Source of the DNA: Liolophura sinensis
Lineage: Eukaryota; Mollusca; Polyplacophora; Chitonida; Chitonidae
Length of the DNA stretch: 28,412 bases
Direction: 5' to 3'
Assembly (NCBI RefSeq): GCF_032854445.1
Contig: NW_027018424.1
Span: 1 to 28,412 of the forward strand
Part shown: one piece after another, positions 9,315 to 20,810 of the stretch
Layout: the number at the start of each line of letters is the position of its first letter
How positions within the stretch are numbered: the stretch's first letter is position 1
Program-made: the position numbers and the translations under genes
Notes under the pieces: generated by a model
What the model saw: only the letters and a program-made list of their open reading frames with translations
What the model was told of the DNA's origin: nothing
Databases searched by the model: none

Positions 9315-9590
9315 AATGATCATTAAATTGTCACTACAGCCAAAAGTATTGGTCGGAGAGCAACGCGGTTTGCACCATTCAATTTCTCGTCACAAAATAC
9401 GTGGGATTAGCCTCTTACCAGCAGCACTGGAACAGTTTTTCCACTTTTGCATTTTTACCTGGTCTTTTTGTTAAATAAAATCGGCTACACTGTACTCTGT
9501 ACAATCGCGACTGGTCATTACTATATTCAACTTTTGACTATAAGTTATGTGCCCTTCGGTAGCCCAGAAGACCTGAAATCTTTCGGCTAA
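9315..9590. repeat. Short monomer 20 (class S, 276 bp)
   Basis: Same sub-lineage as 7679 (TTCAATTTC, ACGTGGGATT). Private GTTAAATAAAATC. Confidence 0.92.
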
Positions 9591-10131
9591 ATTGTATTGT
9601 CCCTACAGCCAAAAGTATTGGTCGGAGAGCAACGCGGTTTGCACCATTCGATTTCTCGTCACAAAATACGTCGGATTAGCCTCTTACTAGTAGCACTGGA
9701 ACAGTTTTTCCACTTTTGCATTTTTACCTGGTATTTTTGTTAATTGAAATCGGCTACACTGTACTCTGTACAATCGCGACTGGTCATTACTATATTCAAC
9801 TTTTGACTATAAGTTATGTGCCCTTCGGTAGCCCAGAAGACGTCAAATCTTTGGGCTAAGCCCATTTAACTCACCCAGCAATTGTCTTACTTCTAAGTGC
9901 AAGACAATCTCAATGTCTTTATCTACGTGTAGAAAAAACCACACCATTTGTACGTGAAAAACACAAGGTACTTGATACAGTCTGCTGTAAAAAGTACAAC
10001 TGAACACTGACCCACTTCAGTAAGGTGCAAAAAGATGCGGATTGAGTCAGGCATCGGCAGCTGTTGAAAAATTGCAAATTTCCTGGTTTCCATGGAGTAA
10101 GAGCCGTTGCTGGGCACGTGATTATGACATA
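9591..10131. repeat. Satellite monomer 21 (class D, 541 bp)
   Basis: ATTGTCCCTAC junction, CTCTGTACA and CTTTGGGCTAAG mark a D sub-lineage shared with 16155 and 18072. Indels: extra A in GAAAAAACC, missing A in GCGGATTGAG, missing C in ATTTCCTGG. Confidence 0.9.
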
Positions 10132-10680
10132 AATGATCATTCAATTGTCACTACAGCCAAAAGTATTGGTCGGAGAGCAACGCGGTTTGCACCATTCGAT
10201 TTCTCGTCACAAAATACGTCGGATTAGCCTCTTACCAGCAGCACTGGAACAGTTTTTCCACTTTTGCATTTTGCCTGGGTCTTTTGTTAATTGAGATCGG
10301 ACTACACTGTACTCTGTACAATCGCGACTGGTCATTACTATATTCAAACTTTTGACTATAAGTTATGTGGCCTTCGGTAGCCCAGAAGACCTGAAATCTT
10401 TGGGCTAAGCCCATTTAACTCACCCAGCAATTGCCTTACTTCTAAGAGCAAGACAATCTCAATGTCTTTATCTACGTGTAGAAAAACCACACCATTTGTA
10501 CGTGAAAAACCAAGGTACTTGATACAGTCTGCTGTAAAAAGTACAACTGAACACTGACCCACTTCAGTAAGGTGCCAAAAGATGCGGAATTGAGCCAGGC
10601 ATCGGCAGCTGTTGAAAAATTGCAAATTTCCCTGGTTTCCATGGAGTAAGAGCCCTTGCTGTGCACGCGATTATGGCATA
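10132..10680. repeat. Satellite monomer 22 (B-to-C chimera)
   Basis: Starts B-like and becomes C-like from TATGTGGCC onward. Dense single-base indels (CATTTTGCCTGGG, GATCGGAC, TCAAACTTTT, GAAAAACCAAGG). Confidence 0.88.
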
Positions 10681-11229
10681 AATGATCATTAAATTGTCAC
10701 TACAGCAAAAAGTATTGGTCGGAGAGCAACGCGGTTTGCACCATTCAATTTCTCGTCACAAAATACGTGGGATTAGCCTCTTACCAGCAGCACTGGAACA
10801 GTTTTTCCACTTTTGCATTTTTACCTGGTCTTTTTGTTAAATGAAATCGGCTACACTGTACTCTGTACAATCGCGACTGGTCATTACTATATTCAACTTT
10901 TGACTATAAGTTATGTGCCCTTCGGTAGCCAGAAGATCTGAAATCTTTGGGCCAAGCCCATTTAACTCACCCAGCAATTGTCTTACTTCTAAGTGCAAGA
11001 CAATCTCAATGTCTTTATCTACGTGTAGAAAAACCAGACCATTTGTACATAAAAAACACAAGGTACTTGATACAGTCTGCTGTAAAAAGTACAACTAAAA
11101 CACTGACCCACATTTATAAAGTGCCAAAAGATGCGGAATTGGGCCAGGCATCGGCAGCTGTTAAAAAATTGCAAATATCCCTGGTTTCCATGGAGTAAGA
11201 GCCGTTGCTGGGCACGTGATTATGACATA
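10681..11229. repeat. Satellite monomer 23 (S-start/E-end chimera)
   Basis: S-type first half (TTCAATTTC, ACGTGGGATT, GTTAAATGAAATC), but it continues through GGGCCAAGCCC into an E second half (CATTTATAAAG, GAATTGGGCC). Missing C in GGTAGCCAGAAG. Confidence 0.9.
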
Positions 11230-11778
11230 AATGATCATTCAATTGTCGCTACAGCCAAAAGTATTGGTCGGAGAGCAACGCGGTTTGCACCATTCGATTT
11301 CTCGTCACAAAATACGTCGGAGTAGCCTCTTACCAGCAGCACTGGAACAGTTTTTCCACTTTGCATTTTTACCTGGTCTTTTTGTTAATTGAAATCGGCT
11401 ACACTGTACTCTGTACAATCGCGACTGGTCATTACTATATTCAACTTTTGACTATAAGTTATGTGGCCTTCGGTAGCCCAGAAGACCCTGAAATCTTTGG
11501 GCTAAGCCCATTTAACTCACCCAGCAATTGCCTTACTTCTAAGAGCAAGACAATCTCAATGTCTTTATCTACGTGTAGAAAAACCACAACATTTGTACGT
11601 GAAAAACACAAGGTACTTGATACAGTCTGCTGTAAAAAGTACAACTGAACACTGACCCACTTCAGTAAGGTGCCAAAAGATGCGGAATTGAGCCAGGCAT
11701 CGGCAGCTGTTGAAAAATTGCAAATTTCCCTGGTTTCCATGGAGTAAGAGCCGTTGCTGTGCACGTGATTATGGCATA
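11230..11778. repeat. Satellite monomer 24 (A start, C end)
   Basis: GTCGCTACAG and CGGAGTAGCC are shared with 20262. From TATGTGGCC it matches the C unit at 3845, including CACAACATTTG. Indels: CCACTTTGC and AGACCCTG. Confidence 0.9.
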
Positions 11779-12052
11779 AATGATCATTAAATTGTCACTA
11801 CAGCCAAACGTATTGGTCGGAGAGCAACGCGGTTTGCACCATTCGATTCTCGTCACAAAATACGTCGGATTAGCCTCTAACCAGCAGCACTGGAACAGTT
11901 TTCCACTTTTGCATTTTTACCTGGTCTTTTTGTTAATTGAAATCGGCTACACTGTACTCTGTACAATCGCGACTGGTCATTACTATATTCAACTTTTGAC
12001 TATAAGTTATGTGCCCTTCGGTAGCCCAGAAGACCTGAAATCTTTCGGCTAA
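11779..12052. repeat. Short monomer 25 (class S, 274 bp)
   Basis: AAACGTATTGG and CTCTAACC as at 4395. Two single-base deletions: TTCGATTCTCG and CAGTTTTCCAC. Confidence 0.92.
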
Positions 12053-12594
12053 ATTGTATTGTCCTTACATCCAAAAGTATTGGTCGGAGAACAACGCGGT
12101 TTGCACCATTCGATTTCTCGTCACAAAATACGTCGGATTAGCCTCTTGCTAGTAGCACTGGAACAGTTTTTCCACTTTTGCATTTTTACCTGGTATTTTT
12201 GTTAATTGAAATCGGCTACACTGTACTATGTACAATCGCTAATGGTCATTACTATATTCAACTTTTGACTATAAGTTATGTGCCCTTCGGTAGCCCAGAA
12301 GACGTCAAATCTTTCGGCTAAGCCCATTTAACTCACCCAGCAATTGTCTTACTTCTAAGTGCAAGACAATCTCAATGTCTTTATCTACGTGTAGAAAAAC
12401 CACACCATTTGTACGTGAAAAACACAAGGTACTTGATACAGTCTGCTGTAAAAAGTACAACTGAACACTGACCCACTTCAGTAAGGTGCAAAAAGATGCG
12501 GAATTGAGTCAGGCATCGGCAGCTGTTGAAAAATTGCAAATTTCCCTGGTTTCCATGGAGTAAGAGCCGTTGCTGGGCACGTGATTATGACATA
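12053..12594. repeat. Satellite monomer 26 (class D)
   Basis: Private TTACATCCAAAAG and CTTGCTAGTAG, plus ATCGCTAATGG as in monomer 1. Confidence 0.92.
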
Positions 12595-13143
12595 AATGAT
12601 CATTCAATTGTCACTACAGCCAAAAGTATTGGTCGGAGAGCAACGCGGTTTGCACCATTCGATTTCTCGTCACAAACTACGTCGGATTAGCCTCTTACCA
12701 GCAGCACTGGAACAGTTTTTCCACTTTTGCATTTTTGCCTGGTCTTTTTGTTAATTGAAATCGACTACACTGTACTCTGTACAATCGCGACTGGTCATTA
12801 CTATATTCAACTTTTGACTATAAGTTAAGTGCCCTTCGGTAGCCCAGATGACCTGAAATCTTTGGGCTAAGCCCATTTAACTCACCCAGCAATTGTCTTA
12901 CTTCTAAGTCCAAGACAATCTCAATGTCTTTATCTACGTGTAGAAAAACCAGACCATTTGTACATAAAAAACACAAGGTATTTGATACAGTCTGCTGTAA
13001 AAAGTACAACTGAACAATGACCCACATGAATAAGGTGCCAAAAGATGCGGTATTGAGCCAGGTATCGGCAGCTGTTGACAAATTGCAAATTTTCCTGGTT
13101 TCCATGGAGTAAGAGCCGTTGCTGGGCACGTGATTATGACATA
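12595..13143. repeat. Satellite monomer 27 (class B)
   Basis: ACAAACTACG sub-lineage. Private AGTTAAGTGCCC and CAGATGACCTG. AGGTATTTGATAC is shared with 8766. Confidence 0.92.
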
Positions 13144-13419
13144 AATGATCATTCAATTGTCACTACAGCCAAAAGTATTAGTCGGAGAGCAACGCGGTTT
13201 GCACCATTCGATTTCTCGTCACAAAATACGTCGGATTAGCCTCTTACCAGCAGCACTGGAACAGTTTTTCCACTTTTGCATTTTTACCTGGTCTTTTTGT
13301 TAATTGAAATCGGCTACACTGTACTCTGTACAATCGCGACTGGTCATTACTATATTCAACTTTTGACTATAAGTTATGTGCCCTTCGGTAGCCCAGAAGA
13401 CCTGAAATCTTTCGGCTAA
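13144..13419. repeat. Short monomer 28 (class S, 276 bp)
   Basis: Starts CATTCAATTG with GTATTAGTCGG. Counterpart of 5762. Confidence 0.92.
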
Positions 13420-13961
13420 ATTGTATTGTCCTTACAGCCAAAAGTATTGGTCGGAGAACAACGCGGTTTGCACCATTCGATTTCTCGTCACAAAATACGT
13501 CGGATTAGCCTCTTACCAGTAGCACTGGAACAGTTTTTCCACTTTTGCATTTTTACCTGGTATTTTTGTTAATTGAAATCGGCTACACTGTACTATGTAC
13601 AATCGCGACTGGTCATTACTATATTCAACTTTTGACTATAAGTTATGTGCCCTTCGGTAGCCCAGAAGACGTCAAATCTTTCGGCTAAGCCCATTTAACT
13701 CACACAGCAATTGTCTTACTTCTAAGTGCAAGACAATCTCAATGTCTTTATCTACGTGTAGAAAAACCACACCATTTGTACGTGAAAAACACAAGGTACT
13801 TGATACAGTCTGCTGTAAAAAGTACAACTGAACACTGACCCACTTCAGTATGGTGCAAAAAGATGCGGAATTGAGTCAGGCATCGGCAGCTGTTGAAAAA
13901 TTGCAAATTTCCCTGGTTTCCATGGAGTAAGAGCCGTTGCTGGGCACGTGATTATGACATA
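13420..13961. repeat. Satellite monomer 29 (class D)
   Basis: ATTGTCCTTAC junction. Private TACCAGTAGC, TCACACAGC and CAGTATGGTGC. Confidence 0.92.
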
Positions 13962-14237
13962 AATGATCATTCAATTGTCACTACAGCCAAAAGTATTGGT
14001 CGGAGAGCAACGCGGTTTGCACCATTCGATTTCTCGTCACAAACTACGTCGGATTAGCCTCTTACCAGCAGCACTGGAACAGTTTTTCCACTTTTGCATT
14101 TTTGCCTGGTCTTTTTGTTAATTGAAATCGACTACACTGTACTCTGTACAATCGCGACTGGTCATTACTATATTCAACTTTTGACTATAAGTTATGTGCC
14201 TTTCGGTAGCCCAGAAGACCTGAAATCTTTCGGCTAA
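13962..14237. repeat. Short monomer 30 (class S, B-derived)
   Basis: ACAAACTACG and ATCGACTAC show its body came from a B unit. Private GTGCCTTTCGG. Ends TTTCGGCTAA. Confidence 0.92.
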
Positions 14238-14779
14238 ATTGTATTGTCCTTACAGCCAAAAGTATTGGTCGGAGAACAACGCGGTTTGCACCATTCGATT
14301 TCTCGTCACAAAATACGTCGGATTAGCCTCTTACTAGTAGCACTGGAACAGTTTTTCCACTTTTGCATTTTTACCTGGTATTTTTGTTAATTGAAATCGG
14401 CTACACTGTACTATGTACAATCGCGACTGGTCATTACTATATTCAACTTTTGACTATAAGTTATGTGCCCTTCGGTAGCCCAGAAGACGTCAAATCTTTC
14501 GGCTAAGCCCATTTAACTCACCCAGCAATTGTCTTACTTCTAAGTGCAAGACAATCTCAATGTCTTTATCTACGTGTAGAAAAACCACACCATTTGTACG
14601 TGAAAAACACAAGGTACTTGATACAGTCTGCTGTAAAAAGTACAACTGAACACTGACCCACTTCAGTAAGGTGCAAAAAGATGCGGAATTGAGTCAGGCA
14701 TCGGCAGCTGTTGAAAAATTGCAAATTTCCCTGGTTTCCATGGAGTAAGAGCCGTTGCTGGGCACGTGATTATGACATA
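14238..14779. repeat. Satellite monomer 31 (class D)
   Basis: ATTGTCCTTAC junction, TACTAGTAGC, CTATGTACA. Counterpart of 6038 at offset 8200 bp. Confidence 0.92.
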
Positions 14780-15328
14780 AATGATCATTCAATTGTCACT
14801 ACAGCCAAAAGTATTGGTCAGAGAGCAACGCGGTTTGCACCATTCGATTTCTCGTCACAAACTACGTCGGATTAGCCTCTTACCAGCAGCACTGGAACAG
14901 TTTTTCCACTTTTGCATTTTTGCCTGGTCTTTTTGTTAATTGAAATCGACTACACTGTACTCTGTACAATCGCGACTGGTCATTACTATATTCAACTTTT
15001 GACTATAAGTTATGTGCCCTTCGGTAGCCCAGAAGACCTGAAATCTTTGGGCTAAGCCCATTTAACTCACCCAGCAATTGTCTTACTTCTAAGTCCAAGA
15101 CAATCTCAATGTCTTTATCTACGGGTAGAAAAACCAGACCATTTGTACATAAAAAACACAAGGTACTTGATACAGTCTGCTGTAAAAAGTACAACTGAAC
15201 AATGACCCACATGAATAAGGTGCCAAAAGATGCGGTATTGAGCCAGGTATCGGCAGCTGTTGACAAATTGCAAATTTTCCTGGTTTCCATGGAGTAAGAG
15301 CCGTTGCTGGGCACGTGATTATGACATA
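14780..15328. repeat. Satellite monomer 32 (class B)
   Basis: ACAAACTACG sub-lineage. Private GGTCAGAGAGC and TCTACGGGTAG. Confidence 0.92.
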
Positions 15329-15878
15329 AATGATCATTCAATTGTCACTACAGCCAAAAGTATTAGTCGGAGAGCAACGCGGTTTGCACCATTCGATTTC
15401 TCGTCACAAAATACGTCGGATTAGCTTCTTACCAGCAGCAACTGGAATAGTTTTTCCACTTTTGCATTTTTACCTGGTCTTTTTGTTAATTGAAATCGGC
15501 TACACTGTACTCTGTACAATCGCGACTGGTCATTACTATATTCAACTTTTGACTATAAGTTATGTGGCCTTCGGTAGCCCAGAAGACCTGAAATCTTTGG
15601 GCTAAGCCCATTTAACTCACCCAGCAATTGCCTTACTTCTAAGAGCAAGACAATCTCAATGTCTTTATCTACGTGTAGAAAAACCACACCATTTGTACGT
15701 GAAAAACACAAGGTACTTGATACAGTCTGCTGTAAAAAGTACAACTGAACACTGACCCACTTCAGTAAGGTGCCAAAAGATGCGGAATTGAGCCAGGCAT
15801 CGGCAGCTGTTGAAAAATTGCAAATTTCCCTGGTTTCCATGGAGTAAGAGCCCTTGCTGTGCACGCGATTATGGCATA
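15329..15878. repeat. Satellite monomer 33 (class C)
   Basis: 550 bp, TAGCTTCTTACC, CACGCG. Differs from the next C copy (17246) at about two positions. Confidence 0.92.
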
Positions 15879-16154
15879 AATGATCATTAAATTGTCACTA
15901 CAGCCAAAAGTATTGGTCGGAGAGCAACGCGGTTTGCACCATTCAATTTCTCGTCACAAAATACGTGGGATTAGCCTCTTACCAGCAGCACTGGAACAGT
16001 TTTTCCACTTTTGCATTTTTACCTGGTCTTTTTGTTAAATGAAATCGGCTACACTGTACTCTGTACAATCGCGACTGGTCATTACTATATTCAACTTTTG
16101 ACTATAAGTTATGTGCCCTTCGGTAGCCCAGAAGACCTGAAATCTTTCGGCTAA
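15879..16154. repeat. Short monomer 34 (class S, 276 bp)
   Basis: CATTAAATTG, TTCAATTTC, ACGTGGGATT, GTTAAATGAAATC. Close match to 7679. Confidence 0.93.
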
Positions 16155-16696
16155 ATTGTATTGTCCCTACAGCCAAAAGTATTGGTCGGAGAGCAACGCG
16201 GTTTGCACCATTCGATTTCTCGTCACAAAATACGTCGGATTAGCCTCTTACTAGTAGCACTGGAACAGTTTTTCCACTTTTGCATTTTTACCTGGTATTT
16301 TTGTTAATTGAAATCGGCTACACTGTACTCTGTACAATCGCGACTGGTCATTACTATATTCAACTTTTGACTATAAGTTATGTGCCCTTCGGTAGCCCAG
16401 AAGACGTCAAATCTTTGGGCTAAGCCCATTTAACTCACCCAGCAATTGTCTTACTTCTAAGTGCAAGACAATCTCAATGTCTTTATCTACGTGTAGAAAA
16501 ACCACACCATTTGTACGTGAAAAACACAAGGTACTTGATACAGTCTGCTGTAAAAAGTACAACTGAACACTGACCCACTTCAGTAAGGTGCAAAAAGATG
16601 CGGAATTGAGTCAGGCATCGGCAGCTGTTGAAAAATTGCAAATTTCCCTGGTTTCCATGGAGTAAGAGCCGTTGCTGGGCACGTGATTATGACATA
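16155..16696. repeat. Satellite monomer 35 (class D)
   Basis: ATTGTCCCTAC junction, CTCTGTACA, CTTTGGGCTAAG. No difference noticed from the D unit at 18072. Confidence 0.92.
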
Positions 16697-17245
16697 AATG
16701 ATCATTCAATTGTCACTACAGCCAAAAGTATTGGTCGGAGAGCAACGCGGTTTGCACCATTCGATTTCTCGTCACAAAATACGTCGGATTAGCCTCTTAC
16801 CAGCAGCACTGGAACAGTTTTTCCACTTTTGCATTTTTGCCTGGTCTTTTTGTTAATTGAAATCGACTACACTGTACTCTGTACAATCGCGACTGGTCAT
16901 TACTATATTCAACTTTTGACTATAAGTTATGTGCCCTTCGGTAGCCCAGAAGACCTGAAATCTTTGGGCTAAGCCCATTTAACTCACCCAGCAATTGTCT
17001 TACTTCTAAGTCCAAGACAATCTCAATGTCTTTATCTACGTGTAGAAAAACCAGACCATTTGTACATAAAAAACACAAGGTACTTGATACAGTCTGCTGT
17101 AAAAAGTACAACTGAACACTGACCCACATGAATAAGGTGCCAAAAGATGCGGTATTGAGCCAGGTATCGGCAGCTGTTGACAAATTGCAAATTTCCCTGG
17201 TTTCCATGGAGTAAGAGCCGTTGCTGGGCACGTGATTATGACATA
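16697..17245. repeat. Satellite monomer 36 (class B)
   Basis: B unit with ACAAAATACG and GAACACTGACC, so a different B sub-lineage from 14780. Confidence 0.92.
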
Positions 17246-17795
17246 AATGATCATTCAATTGTCACTACAGGCAAAAGTATTAGTCGGAGAGCAACGCGGT
17301 TTGCACCATTCGATTTCTCGTCACAAAATACGTCGGATTAGCTTCTTACCAGCAGCAACTGGAATAGTTTTTCCACTTTTGCATTTTTACCTGGTCTTTT
17401 TGTTAATTGAAATCGGCTACACTGTACTCTGTACAATCGCGACTGGTCATTACTATATTCAACTTTTGACTATAAGTTATGTGGCCTTCGGTAGCCCAGA
17501 AGACCTGAAATCTTTGGGCTAAGCCCATTTAACTCACCCAGCAATTGCCTTACTTCTAAGAGCAAGACAATCTCAATGTCTTTATCTACGTGTAGAAAAA
17601 CCACACCATTTGTACGTGAAAAACACAAGGTACTTGATACAGTCTGCTGTAAAAAGTACAACTGAACACTGACCCACTTCAGTAAGGGGCCAAAAGATGC
17701 GGAATTGAGCCAGGCATCGGCAGCTGTTGAAAAATTGCAAATTTCCCTGGTTTCCATGGAGTAAGAGCCCTTGCTGTGCACGCGATTATGGCATA
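17246..17795. repeat. Satellite monomer 37 (class C)
   Basis: 550 bp, CAGGCAAAAGTATTAG, private GTAAGGGGCC. E-box changed to CACGCG. Confidence 0.92.
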
Positions 17796-18071
17796 AATGA
17801 TCATTAAATTATCACTACAGCCAAAAGTATTGGTCGGAGAGCAACGCGGTTTGCACCATTCAATTTCTCGTCACAAAATACGTCGGATTAGCCTCTTACC
17901 AGCAGCACTGGAACAGTTTTTCCACTTTTGCATTTTTACCTGGTCTTTTTGTTAAATGAAATCGGCTACACTGTACTCTGTACAATCGCGACTGGTCATT
18001 ACTATATTCAACTTTTGACTATAAGTTATGTGCCCTTCGGTAGCCCAGAAGACCTGAAATCTTTCGGCTAA
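17796..18071. repeat. Short monomer 38 (class S, 276 bp)
   Basis: Private AAATTATCAC near the start. TTCAATTTC but ACGTCGGATT. Confidence 0.93.
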
Positions 18072-18613
18072 ATTGTATTGTCCCTACAGCCAAAAGTATT
18101 GGTCGGAGAGCAACGCGGTTTGCACCATTCGATTTCTCGTCACAAAATACGTCGGATTAGCCTCTTACTAGTAGCACTGGAACAGTTTTTCCACTTTTGC
18201 ATTTTTACCTGGTATTTTTGTTAATTGAAATCGGCTACACTGTACTCTGTACAATCGCGACTGGTCATTACTATATTCAACTTTTGACTATAAGTTATGT
18301 GCCCTTCGGTAGCCCAGAAGACGTCAAATCTTTGGGCTAAGCCCATTTAACTCACCCAGCAATTGTCTTACTTCTAAGTGCAAGACAATCTCAATGTCTT
18401 TATCTACGTGTAGAAAAACCACACCATTTGTACGTGAAAAACACAAGGTACTTGATACAGTCTGCTGTAAAAAGTACAACTGAACACTGACCCACTTCAG
18501 TAAGGTGCAAAAAGATGCGGAATTGAGTCAGGCATCGGCAGCTGTTGAAAAATTGCAAATTTCCCTGGTTTCCATGGAGTAAGAGCCGTTGCTGGGCACG
18601 TGATTATGACATA
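18072..18613. repeat. Satellite monomer 39 (class D)
   Basis: ATTGTCCCTAC junction, CTCTGTACA, CTTTGGGCTAAG. Confidence 0.92.
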
Positions 18614-19162
18614 AATGATCATTCAATTGTCACTACAGCCAAAAGTATTGGTCGGAGAGCAACGCGGTTTGCACCATTCGATTTCTCGTCACAAAATACG
18701 TCGGATTAGCCTCTTACCAGCAGCACTGGAACAGTTTTTCCACTTTTGCATTTTTGCCTGGTCTTTTTGTTAATTGAAATCGACTACACTGTACTCTGTA
18801 CAATCGCGACTGGTCATTACTATATTCAACTTTTGACTATAAGTTATGTGCCCTTCGGTAGCCCAGAAGACCTGAAATCTTTGGGCTAAGCCCATTTAAC
18901 TCACCCAGCAATTGTCTTACTTCTAAGTCCAAGACAATCTCAATGTCTTTATCTACGTGTAGAAAAACCAGACCATTTGTACATAAAAAACACAAGGTAC
19001 TTGATACAGTCTGCTGTAAAAAGTACAACTGAACACTGACCCACATGAATAAGGTGCCAAAAGATGCGGTATTGAGCCAGGTATCGGCAGCTGTTGACAA
19101 ATTGCAAATTTCCCTGGTTTCCATGGAGTAAGAGCCGTTGCTGGGCACGTGATTATGACATC
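18614..19162. repeat. Satellite monomer 40 (class B)
   Basis: As 16697. Ends GACATCAATG, changing the base just before the next unit's palindrome. Confidence 0.92.
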
Positions 19163-19712
19163 AATGATCATTCAATTGTCACTACAGGCAAAAGTATTAG
19201 TCGGAGAGCAACGCGGTTTGCACCATTCGATTTCTCGTCACAAAATACGTCGGATTAGCTTCTTACCAGCAGCAACTGGAATAGTTTTTCCACTTTTGCA
19301 TTTTTACCTGGTCTTTTTGTTAATTGAAATCGGCTACACTGTACTCTGTACAATCGCGACTGGTCATTACTATATTCAACTTTTGACTATAAGTTATGTG
19401 GCCTTCGGTAGCCCAGAAGACCTGAAATCTTTGGGCTAAGCCCATTTAACTCACCCAGCAATTGCCTTACTTCTAAGAGCAAGACAATCTCAATGTCTTT
19501 ATCTACGTGTAGAAAAACCACACCATTTGTACGTGAAAAACACAAGGTACTTGATACAGTCTGCTGTAAAAAGTACAACTGAACACTGACCCACTTCAGT
19601 AAGGTGCCAAAAGATGCGGAATTGAGCCAGGCATCGGCAGCTGTTGAAAAATTGCAAATTTCCCTGGTTTCCATGGAGTAAGAGCCCTTGCTGTGCACGC
19701 GATTATGGCATA
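19163..19712. repeat. Satellite monomer 41 (class C)
   Basis: 550 bp, CAGGCAAAAGTATTAG, TAGCTTCTTACC, CACGCG. Matches 17246. Confidence 0.92.
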
Positions 19713-20261
19713 AATGATCATTAAATTGTCACTACAGCCAAAAGTATTGGTCGGAGAGCAACGCGGTTTGCACCATTCAATTTCTCGTCACAAAATACGT
19801 TTGATTAGCCTCTTACCAGCAGCACTGGAACAGTTTTTCCACTTTTGCATTTTTACCTGGTCTTTTTGTTAAATGAAATCGGCTACACTGTACTCTGTAC
19901 AATCGCGACTGGTCATTACTATATTCAACTTTTGACTATAAGTTATGTGCCCTTCGGTAGCCCAGAAGATCTGAAATCTTTGGGCCAAGCCCATTTAACT
20001 CACCCAGCAATTGTCTTACTTCTAAGTGCAAGACAATCTCAATGTCTTTATCTACGTGTAGAAAAACCAGACCATTTGTACATAAAAAACACAAGGTACT
20101 TGATACAGTCTGCTGTAAAAAGTACAACTAAACACTGACCCACATTTATAAAGTGCCAAAAGATGCGGAATTGGGCCAGGCATCGGCAGCTGTTAAAAAA
20201 TTGCAAATATCCCTGGTTTCCATGGAGTAAGAGCCGTTGCTGGGCACGTGATTATGACATA
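19713..20261. repeat. Satellite monomer 42 (S-start/E-end chimera)
   Basis: Same mosaic as 10681: TTCAATTTC and GTTAAATGAAATC, then AAGATCTG, GGGCCAAGCCC, CATTTATAAAG. Private ACGTTTGATT. Confidence 0.9.
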
Positions 20262-20810
20262 AATGATCATTCAATTGTCGCTACAGCCAAAAGTATTGGT
20301 CGGAGAGCAACGCGGTTTGCACCATTCGATTTCTCGTCACAAAATACGTCGGAGTAGCCTCTTACCAGCAGCACTGGAACAGTTTTTCCACTTTTGCATT
20401 TTTACCTGGTCTTTTTGTTAATTGAAATCGGCTACACTGTACTCTGTACAATCGCGACTGGTCATTACTATATTCAACTTTTGACTATAAGTTATGTGCC
20501 CTTCGGTAGCCCAGAAGACCTGAAATCTTTGGGCTCAGCCCATTTAACTCACCCAGCAATTGCCTTACTTCTAAGTGCAAGACAATCTCAATGTCTTTAT
20601 CTACGTGTAGAAAAATCACCCCATTTGTACATGAAAAACACAAGGTACTTGATACAGTTTGCTGTAAAAAGTACAACTGAACACTGACCCACTTCAGTAA
20701 GGTGCCAAAAGATGCGGAATTGAGCCAGGCATCGGCAGCTGTTGAAAAATTGCAAATTTCGCTGGTTTCCATGGAGTAAGAGCCGTTGCTGGGCACGTGA
20801 TTATGACATA
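20262..20810. repeat. Satellite monomer 43 (class A)
   Basis: GTCGCTACAG, CGGAGTAGCC, GGGCTCAGCCC, AAAAATCACCCC, CAGTTTGCTG. Private AATTTCGCTGG. Confidence 0.92.

Larger units (their letters stand above)
8766..10131. repeat. Recombined higher-order repeat (B/C chimera-S-D, 1366 bp)
   Basis: Units 549, 276 and 541 bp long. The first unit starts as B and ends as C, so one exchange has collapsed the B-C pair into a single monomer, leaving a three-unit block one base off 1367 bp. Confidence 0.85.
12595..13961. repeat. Reduced higher-order repeat (B-S-D, 1367 bp), second copy
   Basis: Units at 12595, 13144 and 13420 match the block at 5213-6579 in order and length, at a constant offset of 7382 bp. 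Confidence 0.88.
13962..14779. repeat. Minimal higher-order repeat (S-D, 818 bp)
   Basis: A 276-bp unit with B-type markers (ACAAACTACG, ATCGACTAC) and a 542-bp D unit. The S unit here is the first half of a B unit, so B and S have been merged by recombination. Confidence 0.87.
14780..16696. repeat. Higher-order repeat copy 2 (B-C-S-D, 1917 bp)
   Basis: Unit lengths 549, 550, 276 and 542. It lies directly against the next 1917-bp copy. By eye the two differ at about nine positions, with no difference noticed in their D units. Confidence 0.92.
16697..18613. repeat. Higher-order repeat copy 3 (B-C-S-D, 1917 bp)
   Basis: Identical length and order to the preceding block. Differences include AAAATACG instead of AAACTACG in the B unit, CAGGCAAAAG in the C unit, and ATTATCAC near the S start. 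Confidence 0.92.
18614..20261. repeat. Broken higher-order repeat copy (B-C then S/E chimera)
   Basis: B (18614) and C (19163) continue the 1917-bp phase. The expected S unit at 19713 instead runs on past position 276 into a class-E second half, ending the run of canonical copies. Confidence 0.85.
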
